Below are positions 58,248-64,000 of a stretch of DNA of 64,000 bases, in pieces. The notes beneath the pieces were generated by a model. That model had not been told where the DNA came from. It made no database searches and was given only the letters and a program-made list of their open reading frames with translations. Position 1 is the first letter of the stretch. Each line of letters begins with the position of its first letter. This DNA is from Streptomyces olivaceoviridis (GTDB lineage: Bacteria > Actinomycetota > Actinomycetes > Streptomycetales > Streptomycetaceae). Location of the stretch: NCBI RefSeq assembly GCF_014650115.1, contig NZ_BMUI01000008.1, positions 124,001 to 188,000 on the forward strand. The letters run 5' to 3'. The translations under genes and the position numbers were made by a program.

Positions 58248-59428
58248 CCCTCCTCCGGCTCCGCCGCCGTTACGCCGGACCGGGTCCAGTCGTGCAGGGC
58301 GGCCGCTTCCTCGGTGATGTCGATGCCGACCGGGCACCACACGATGCAACGCCCGCAGCCCACGCACCCGGACGAGCCGAACTGGTCGTACCAGGTGCCG
58401 AGTTTGTGGGTCATCCACTGCCGGTAGCGGCTGCGTGCGGAGGCGCGGACCGGGCCGCCGTGCAGCTGGGAGAAGTCCAGGTCGAAGCACGAGTCCCACA
58501 GCCGCCACCGCTCCGCGTGGTCACCGGTGAGGTCCGTGACGTCCTCGGTGGTGGTGCAGAAGCAGGTGGGGCACACCATGGTGCAGTTGCCGCAGGTCAG
58601 GCACCGCCCGGCGACGTCGTCCCAGCGTGGCGCGTCGAGCGTTCCGGCCATCAGCTCCCGCAGGTCGGCCTCGGGCATGGTCCGCCCCATACGATCCGCA
58701 GCGGCTGTGACGTCGGCGCGGGCCTTCTCCCGGGTTTCGGGGCCGGCCGGACGGGCGGGCAGCTCGGCCAGGATCTCCGCTCCCTCCTCGCTGCCGCTGC
58801 GGATCCAGAACCGGTGCCCGTCCGCATCGACCACTTCGGTCATCACCAGGTCATGACCGGGACCGGCAGCCGGTCCGGTGCCCATCGAGACGCAGAAGCA
58901 GGTGGCGCCGGGCTCCGTGCACTCGACCACGATCAGCAGGGCCCCGGAGCGCCGTCCCGTATAGCCGGGATCGCGGTACGCCCCACCGGTCAGCACACGG
59001 TCCTGGACGGCGATGGCCCGCAGATCGCAGGGGCGCACACCGAGGAACGCGTACCGAGGAGGCGCGTCCCGGTCGGGCGTGAGGACCAGTTCCCCCTCCA
59101 CCCGGTCGGCGCTCCACTCCCTCACCCGCGACGGATGCAGGAAGGATTTCCACGACTGGGGCCCCGCCGCGTTCGCGAAGGCCGCGCCGTCCGACCGCTC
59201 CCGCAGCCGGTACCGCCCGGCCTCCAGTTCCACGCCCCATCCGTACGGCAGCTCGTCGGCCGACCGCAGCTCCGCCAGCACGATCGCACCGTCCCGCGCC
59301 GTGGGGCCGATCACGGTGAAGCCGCGCCGGACCAGCACGTCCACGAGCGCGGCCATGCCGTCCTTGCCCATCACGAGCCCCTCGGACGCGGTGGCCGGGA
59401 CGGCGTTCACACGGGTGTCGGCACTCAT
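58244..59428 (-). CDS. hyhB: Hydrogenase 4Fe-4S beta subunit
   Basis: 394 residues. An N-terminal domain resembling anaerobic sulfite reductase A/hydrogenase beta (LGVRPCDLRAIAVQDRVL, CFCVSMGTGP) is followed by two ferredoxin-type clusters, CLTCGNCTMVCPTCFC and CVGCGRCIVWCPVGID. First gene of the five-gene hydrogenase operon, with AGGAGG perfectly placed before ATG at 59428. No hyp genes for Ni-Fe centre assembly are in the window, so these must be encoded elsewhere. Confidence 0.94.
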   Translation of the reverse strand: MSADTRVNAVPATASEGLVMGKDGMAALVDVLVRRGFTVIGPTARDGAIVLAELRSADELPYGWGVELEAGRYRLRERSDGAAFANAAGPQSWKSFLHPSRVREWSADRVEGELVLTPDRDAPPRYAFLGVRPCDLRAIAVQDRVLTGGAYRDPGYTGRRSGALLIVVECTEPGATCFCVSMGTGPAAGPGHDLVMTEVVDADGHRFWIRSGSEEGAEILAELPARPAGPETREKARADVTAAADRMGRTMPEADLRELMAGTLDAPRWDDVAGRCLTCGNCTMVCPTCFCTTTEDVTDLTGDHAERWRLWDSCFDLDFSQLHGGPVRASARSRYRQWMTHKLGTWYDQFGSSGCVGCGRCIVWCPVGIDITEEAAALHDWTRSGVTAAEPEEG

Positions 59429-59546
59429 GACCGACCTCCTTCGGCACGGCGGACGACACCTGGGGCCGTGCTGTCCCCTACAGGCCCACAACGGCAGCAT
59501 CGCCGGTACGGCGCCACGCCGACAGAGCCACCTGGGCATGTCCGCG

Positions 59547-59561
59547 GGGGCCGTTGGTCCC
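59547..59561. promoter_or_regulatory. Island palindrome, site 9 (hydrogenase promoter)
   Basis: GGGGCCGTTGGTCCC, 119 bases before the first hydrogenase gene, in the 353-bp gap that otherwise holds no gene. Confidence 0.6.
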
Positions 59562-59633
59562 AGACGTCCGGGTCACACGACCGCACGCCGGACGAGCCAC
59601 AGGCGTGGGCCGGAGCCGTCCGGCCCACGGACG

Positions 59634-59648
59634 GGGGCCGTTCGACCC
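59634..59648. promoter_or_regulatory. Island palindrome, site 10 (hydrogenase promoter)
   Basis: GGGGCCGTTCGACCC, 87 bases further upstream than site 9. Paired sites suggest cooperative binding by a dimeric regulator. A larger inverted repeat, GGGCCGGAGCCGTCCGGCCC, lies next to it at 59608-59627. Confidence 0.55.
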
Positions 59649-59781
59649 AGTGCGGACGGGACGGACCAGGTGTGTGCAGGACCGTGGTGGACGAGCGCGC
59701 GCACCGGACTCACTCCTCGCTCCCCCCCACCTCCACGGTCACCCCCACGGTGCCCCCGGACAACACAACCGCGCGTGTGCC

Positions 59782-61350
59782 TCAGTCCGGCTCCATGTAC
59801 GGACGGCGGAAGACCGGGGCCTGACCGGTTCCCCACGGGCGTACGGCCGTCAGCGCCCGGGAGACGGCCAGTTCCAGCGCGCCGCTGGTGTCGACCGGGA
59901 CGGCTTCGGGCCACGGCGGTTCGCTCGCGGCCATGGCGTGGGCGATCTCGGGGCCTGCGTCGGATGCGCCGGGGGCGCGCGTGCGCAGGCGAGCCTCCGA
60001 CACATCGCCCGGAACATGGCAGTGCAGGGCCACCAGTTCGGCGCTCGCGCGCCGGGCCACCCGCACCGCCGCCTCGCGTTGGACGGAATCGGACCAGGTG
60101 GCGTCGAGGACGACGGACTCGCCGGAGGACAGCAGCAGAGCTGCGCGGTCGAGCAGGGCGGCGTACGTCCTGGCCGTCCACTCGGGTGAGTACAGCCCCT
60201 CGCCGTAGCCGGAGGCCGCGGACTGCTCGGCCGGGATGCCGGCCAGCTCCTTGCGGATGCGGTCGCTGCTGAGCAGGGTGACCCCCAGCCGGTCGGCGAG
60301 GGCGCCGGAGAGTGTCGACTTCCCGCTGCCCGGCAGTCCGCCGACGAGGACGAGCCCCACGTCGGAGGTGCGCAGGTGGCGCAGTGCCATGACGGCGAGG
60401 CGCCGCGACGCCGCGTCCGCGCCGGGCGCGCCCTGGCGGGCCTGGATCACCGAGACCTTGGCACGGACGAAGGCTCGGTAGGCGATGTAGTGGTGCCACA
60501 AGGAAGGAGGCGCGGGGTCCGCCGCGTACTCGCCGTATCGGGCGAGGAAGCACGCCGCGGCCTCCGGAGCGCCGAGCTGTTCCAGGTCCATGGCGAGGAA
60601 GGCGGCGTCGTCCAGGCCGTCGACGTAGCGGAGGCGATCGTCGAACTCCAGGCAGTCCAGGACCCGGGGGCCGTCATCGAGGCAGAACACGTCCTCGGTG
60701 AGCAGGTCGCCGTGGCCGTCGACCACCCGTCCCTGCTCGATACGGCTGTCGAAGAGCCGCTTGCGGCCGGCGAGATAGCGGCGCACCAGCCGCTCGATGT
60801 CCGCCAGGCAGTCGGGTACGACTCCCTCCGCGGCCAGCGCGTGCAGCTGCGCGAAGCTCGCCTCCCAGCGCGCCGACAGCGCGTCCCGCGTGCCCTGTTC
60901 GTTCACGTCGCGGCCTCGGGGTGCGGCCGCGTGCCACGCCGCCAGGTGCCGGGCGACGGTCCGGAGGACGTCGTCCACGGCGGCACCTGCCCGTACGAGA
61001 CGGGAGAGGCGGCGGTCCTCCGGCATGCGGCGCATCACCACGACCGGTTCGGGCACCTCCGCATCGGGGCCGCGGAACTCGCCCAGACCCACGTAGACGT
61101 CGGGGGCGAACCGGCGGTTGAGGGTGATTTCGCGCTCGCATGCGGTCCGGCGTGCCGCGACCGTGGTGTAGTCCAGGAACCCCAGATCGACCGGCTTCTT
61201 GAGCTTGTAGGCCCGGTCGCCGAGGAAGAGCAGGGTCGCGGTGTGGGTCTCGCACACCCCGGCGCGCGGGAGCGGCTCTGCGTCGTGCCTGGCGGCCGAC
61301 CGGAGCGCGGACGCGTCGGCCGGAAACGTGCGAGGACTGGGCTCGGTCAT
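59782..61350 (-). CDS. Bifunctional phosphotransferase-like / AAA kinase (Rv2004c-like)
   Basis: 522 residues. The N-terminal half is aminoglycoside-phosphotransferase-like (YKLKKPVDLGFLDYT with the nucleotide lysines, VDGHGDLLTEDVFCLDD with the HGD catalytic loop). The C-terminal third is a P-loop kinase with GGLPGSGKSTLSGAL at about 363-377, fitting gluconate-kinase-like proteins. Homologous to DosR-regulon protein Rv2004c, function unproven. ATG at 61350 fits homologues, but there is no good ribosome site, so the start is not certain. Confidence 0.88.
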   Translation of the reverse strand: MTEPSPRTFPADASALRSAARHDAEPLPRAGVCETHTATLLFLGDRAYKLKKPVDLGFLDYTTVAARRTACEREITLNRRFAPDVYVGLGEFRGPDAEVPEPVVVMRRMPEDRRLSRLVRAGAAVDDVLRTVARHLAAWHAAAPRGRDVNEQGTRDALSARWEASFAQLHALAAEGVVPDCLADIERLVRRYLAGRKRLFDSRIEQGRVVDGHGDLLTEDVFCLDDGPRVLDCLEFDDRLRYVDGLDDAAFLAMDLEQLGAPEAAACFLARYGEYAADPAPPSLWHHYIAYRAFVRAKVSVIQARQGAPGADAASRRLAVMALRHLRTSDVGLVLVGGLPGSGKSTLSGALADRLGVTLLSSDRIRKELAGIPAEQSAASGYGEGLYSPEWTARTYAALLDRAALLLSSGESVVLDATWSDSVQREAAVRVARRASAELVALHCHVPGDVSEARLRTRAPGASDAGPEIAHAMAASEPPWPEAVPVDTSGALELAVSRALTAVRPWGTGQAPVFRRPYMEPD

Positions 61351-61654
61351 GAGGGACGGCGGCGAGAGGGAAGCACCCGTGATCCGTGCCGCCCCCGTCT
61401 CCGAGGCGGCGGCCAGGCTCCGGGACGTGCTGTGAGGCCTGTGACGACTGGTGGCATGGCGACGGCCTCCGTCTCGCAAGAAGCTGGAGGGCGCGGCGGA
61501 CGAGCCCGCCCGGGTACGCGGTCCGCACGTCACTTGAACGACCGGGCGCGAGGTGTCTCCCCTTCGAGGATCCCCTGGGCCTCACCGTGGCGCACGCGGG
61601 GGCCGCGGCGGAGGGCCGGAGCCGTGGAACGCGGCATGACAGGAGTCAGGCGCG
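61351..61654. other. Intergenic region, nothing seen
   Basis: About 300 bases upstream of the kinase gene. No gene, clear repeat or consensus palindrome was found, though the kinase promoter must lie here. Confidence 0.35.
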
Positions 61655-61930
61655 GTGACGGTTCCTCTGGTGGTGGGCGCCGCCGGAACCGACGCGAGCC
61701 TGGAAGCGGACTCGGAGACCTGTCGGGCATGCTCGGGGACGCGGCGGTGAGCCGAAGACCGATCGAGCGACCGGCGCGCCCGGCGCTGCTGGAGGCCGCG
61801 TCGACGGCGGATCTGCTGGTCGTGGGCGCCCGTCGACGACTGGCGGCACCCGGGCCCGCACCAGGGCCTGATCGACCACGCACTGCCGCGTCACGCACCG
61901 TGTCCCGTCACCGTCGTCCCCCAGGTGTGA
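61655..61930 (+). pseudogene. Truncated universal stress protein remnant
   Basis: AGGAG precedes a GTG start that reads VTVPLVVGAAGTDASLEAD, a Usp N-terminus (VVVGVDGSDAS type). The middle of the protein is missing. The C-terminus appears as LLEAASTADLLVVGARRR in the same frame and then, after a frameshift near 61850, as GLIDHALPRHAPCPVTVVPQ ending at the TGA at 61928-61930. About half the domain is lost. Confidence 0.75.
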
Positions 61931-61982
61931 CCGCCCCGCACGGGGAGGCGGCCGGCGCCCAGGGCCGGTCGCCGGTCCGCCA

Positions 61983-61997
61983 GGGACTTCCGGCCCC
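61983..61997. promoter_or_regulatory. Island palindrome, site 11
   Basis: GGGACTTCCGGCCCC, 103 bases before the DUF1876 gene. Of all sites it is closest to the GGGACT half-site of mycobacterial DosR boxes. Confidence 0.6.
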
Positions 61998-62100
61998 TGT
62001 GGCCGGGGAGCGCTGTCGTCCGATCGTGGAAAGGACCCGGGACCGCGAGGTGGCCGGCCGGGCGCCGGCCGGCGCGCCGCACACAGGCAAGGAGAGAACG

Positions 62101-62388
62101 ATGTCGCACACCGGACAGTGGAGCGTGCGTCTCCACCTCTTCGAGGACGACGACGGAACGACGAAGGCACACGTCACGCTGGACACCGGCACCACGGCGC
62201 TCACCGGGCACGGAACCGCGCACCGCAACCCGGTGGACACGAACGTGCCGGAGATCGGCGACGAACTGGCGGCAGGGAGGGCCATGTACGACCTCGCCCA
62301 CCAACTGCTGAACGCCGCCGAACGCGACGTCCAGGGCATGGCGGTGTCCCGTCCCGGCGCCCCTCGGGCCGCTGGACGCACCGCGTGA
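62101..62388 (+). CDS. DUF1876 (Rv1738/Rv2632c-like) protein
   Basis: 95 residues covering the whole DUF1876 domain: QWSVRLHLFEDDDGTTKAHVTLDT then LTGHGTAHRNPVDTNVPEIGDELAAGRAM and LAHQLLNAAERDV in order. The family includes hypoxia-induced Rv1738, whose fold resembles ribosome hibernation factors, so a role in translational shutdown is plausible but not shown. AAGGAGAG precedes the ATG. Convergent with a CBS-BON gene, 13 bases between stops. Confidence 0.92.
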   Translation: MSHTGQWSVRLHLFEDDDGTTKAHVTLDTGTTALTGHGTAHRNPVDTNVPEIGDELAAGRAMYDLAHQLLNAAERDVQGMAVSRPGAPRAAGRTA

Positions 62389-62401
62389 CCGGCCGAGGGG
62401 G

Positions 62402-63076
62402 TCAGCTGTCGCCGGACGCGTCCCGCGAGTCGTCCTTCCGGTAGGAGAGATTCCCGGACACCGACACCACGCCGTCGACACCCCGGCACAACTGCTCGAC
62501 GACGGGAATCAGACTCCTGTACTCGACGGTGCCGGTGAGCGTCACCCGCCCGTCACGCACCTCCGCGGTCACGTCCCGCGGATCGAGCCCGAGGGTCCGC
62601 CGCAGGAGTTCACCGGTGATCTCCTCCCGGAGGGCCTCGTCACGGCGGAGGAAGACCCGCAGCAGATCCCTGCGGCTGACGATGCCCAGGAGCCGGTCCG
62701 CGTCGTCCACCACGGGCAGTCGTTTGACGTTCTGGGTCTCCATGAGCCGGGCGGCCTCGACCACGGTCCACTCCGGCCGTGCGCACACGGCGGGAGCGGA
62801 CATCAGTTCCTCGGCGCGGGAGCCCTCGGCCTTGGCCCGTTCCCAGGCCTCCAGGTGCGGCATGGGGGTCCGGCCCGTGGGATCGGTCTGGTCGGCGCTC
62901 TTGCGCAGCAGGTCCGCCTCGGACACGACACCCATCGGGCGGTCCAGTTCGTCCACCACCGGCAGGGCGGTCACGTCGTTCTCCTCCAGCAGCCTGACGA
63001 GCTCCTTGAACGGCGTGTCAGGCCGCGCCCGGACGACGTTCCGGCTCATGAGCTCCTCGACCGTTCGATGGTGCAT
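62402..63076 (-). CDS. CBS-pair and BON domain protein
   Basis: 224 residues: CBS 1 (about 6-65, LMSRNVVRARPDTPFKELV), CBS 2 (about 92-150, LMSAPAVCARPEWTVVEAARLM) and BON (about 165-212, VRDGRVTLTGTVEY). Close paralogue of the gene at 27027. ATG at 63076 with GGGAGGCGAC upstream. An island-type palindrome lies 38 bases before it, and it diverges from the three-domain regulator gene. Confidence 0.9.
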   Translation of the reverse strand: MHHRTVEELMSRNVVRARPDTPFKELVRLLEENDVTALPVVDELDRPMGVVSEADLLRKSADQTDPTGRTPMPHLEAWERAKAEGSRAEELMSAPAVCARPEWTVVEAARLMETQNVKRLPVVDDADRLLGIVSRRDLLRVFLRRDEALREEITGELLRRTLGLDPRDVTAEVRDGRVTLTGTVEYRSLIPVVEQLCRGVDGVVSVSGNLSYRKDDSRDASGDS

Positions 63077-63113
63077 GTCGCCTCCCGGATACAGGCCGTC
63101 CACCTCGCGGAAC

Positions 63114-63128
63114 GGGGACTGCCGCCCC
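63114..63128. promoter_or_regulatory. Island palindrome, site 12
   Basis: GGGGACTGCCGCCCC between divergent CBS-BON and DUF1918-HTH genes. The right half deviates (GCCCC instead of GGCCC), so this is one of the weaker sites. Confidence 0.4.
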
Positions 63129-63192
63129 GTGCGGCCGTGCGGCCCGCGTGGCAGGTTGGATACAGCACCATTCTGAGGAGAGGGCGGCGATC

Positions 63193-64000
63193 ATGCGAGC
63201 TCACCTCGGGGACCAACTCGTCATCGAGAGCCCGGCGACCGGTGTCGCCAGGCGCGACGGCGAGATCGTCGGACTGCACCACGACGACGGAACGCCCCCT
63301 TACGACGTACGGTGGTCGGACACGGACGAAGTGACGCTCGTGTTCCCCGGGCCCGACGCCCACATCCGCCACCTCGATCACGAACAGACCGCGTCCGAGC
63401 GCGGAGAACGGACGAGGGCCGTGCCCTCCGCCACCCGTCCGGCCGGAGCGACCGACGCCGGGGACATCGGCCGGCGCGTCGCCGAGGAACGGCGCAGGCG
63501 CGGGCTCAGCCGGGAGGTCACCGCCGGCCGCGCCCGGATGTCGCCCGACTACCTCGCATACCTGGAGGAGAGGCCCGCCGACCCGACTCTGGCGACCCTC
63601 ATCAGACTGGCCGACGCGCTGGGCACCACGGTCGCGGCGCTGCGTGGCGGAGGGATGGATCTCCCACCGGGCCAGGGCCGTGCCCTGCTCCACCCCCGGC
63701 TGCGAGACCTCGGCCCGGAGGAATGCCGCACCCTGCTGTCCACGCACGGCGTAGGGCGTGTGTCGGTGTCGGCGCCCGACGGCCGCCCGGCGGTCGTCCC
63801 GGTCAACTACACGATCGTGGGCGACACCATCGTCTTCCGGACCGCGCCCGGCTCCGTGCCCGCGGCGGCAGCGGGCACGGAGGTCGCCTTCGAGGTCGAC
63901 CACGTGGACGACGCTCTGAGCCAGGGCTGGAGCGTGCTCGCCGTCGGCCCCGCGAGCGAGGTGACGGATCCGGAGGCGACGCGCAGACTCACCCAGCACG
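63193..64000 (+). CDS. DUF1918 - HTH - PNPOx-fold fusion regulator (partial)
   Basis: 269 residues are visible; the gene runs off the window. Domain order: DUF1918 (about 1-62, GDQLVIESPATGVARRDGE, PGPDAHIRHL), an XRE-type helix-turn-helix (about 93-150, IGRRVAEERRRRGLSREVTA and LATLIRLADALGTTVAALRG) and a PNPOx-like split barrel (from about 175, GVGRVSVSAPDGRPAVVPVNY, QGWSVLAVGPASEV). A DNA-binding protein with a flavin-type sensor barrel is the natural reading. DUF1918 and the PNPOx barrel also occur as separate genes in this window. GGAGAGGGCGG lies just before the ATG. Confidence 0.88.
   Translation, partial: MRAHLGDQLVIESPATGVARRDGEIVGLHHDDGTPPYDVRWSDTDEVTLVFPGPDAHIRHLDHEQTASERGERTRAVPSATRPAGATDAGDIGRRVAEERRRRGLSREVTAGRARMSPDYLAYLEERPADPTLATLIRLADALGTTVAALRGGGMDLPPGQGRALLHPRLRDLGPEECRTLLSTHGVGRVSVSAPDGRPAVVPVNYTIVGDTIVFRTAPGSVPAAAAGTEVAFEVDHVDDALSQGWSVLAVGPASEVTDPEATRRLTQH

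Noticed and set aside
59608..59627. 20-bp inverted repeat as a terminator of the upstream kinase transcript
   Set aside because: It lies past the kinase stop, where a terminator could be, but also directly beside hydrogenase operator site 10; sequence alone does not decide.
1..64000. tRNA, rRNA, CRISPR, transposase or phage genes
   Set aside because: None recognised on either strand; the island shows no integrase or attachment site, so horizontal transfer as a mobile element is not supported.

Overview
The window is very GC-rich, tightly packed, full of GTG starts and 4-bp ATGA/GTGA overlaps. Together with the protein families (DUF397, DUF2236, DUF1876, DUF1918, CBS-BON, tandem universal stress proteins) this points to a Streptomyces or close relative. 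No tRNA, rRNA, CRISPR array, insertion sequence or phage gene was seen.

Left part (about 0.3-19.3 kb): acyl-CoA and secondary catabolism. A minus-strand operon (enoyl-CoA hydratase, Zn-ribbon/OB-fold protein, two SCP-x-like thiolases) faces an acyl-CoA synthetase. It is followed by an alpha/beta hydrolase, a phenylacetate-CoA ligase, two further AMP-forming CoA ligases, a nitronate-monooxygenase-like flavoprotein, a Tat-exported beta-lactamase-type hydrolase, a phytoene-desaturase-like FAD enzyme and a DUF2236 protein. Two divergent promoters share a 17-bp palindrome, and a third carries a different TetR-type palindrome.

Right part (about 19.6-64 kb): a hypoxia/dormancy island that resembles the mycobacterial DosR regulon in content. 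It holds a P1B-5 metal ATPase fused to hemerythrin, a GNAT/acyl-CoA-synthetase acetyltransferase, CBS-BON proteins, a DevS-like GAF-GAF histidine kinase, pyruvate phosphate dikinase, flavin-fold proteins, an Rv1733c-like membrane protein, a site-2 protease with CBS domains, five intact universal stress proteins counting the one at the left edge, an Acg-like nitroreductase, a CtpF-like P-type ATPase coupled to two TrkA-type proteins, a complete group 3b [NiFe] hydrogenase operon with its own maturation protease, an Rv2004c-like kinase, DUF1876 and DUF1918 proteins.

Inside the island is a complete nine-gene V/A-type ATPase operon (subunits G-C-I-K-F-E-A-B-D), which is unusual for a Streptomyces. 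Nearly every transcription unit of the island is preceded by a short palindrome that fits GGGMCSWTYGKCCC, the best candidate for a common hypoxia operator. The genes appear to combine electron disposal (hydrogenase), ion homeostasis (V/A-ATPase, P-type ATPases, Trk), carbon flux control (PPDK, acetyltransferase) and nucleotide or stress sensing (CBS, USP, cNMP).

The island also holds decayed genes not usually annotated: a hydrogenase maturation protease, an Rv1733c-like protein, a nicotinate phosphoribosyltransferase and a universal stress protein. The last gene runs off the window.
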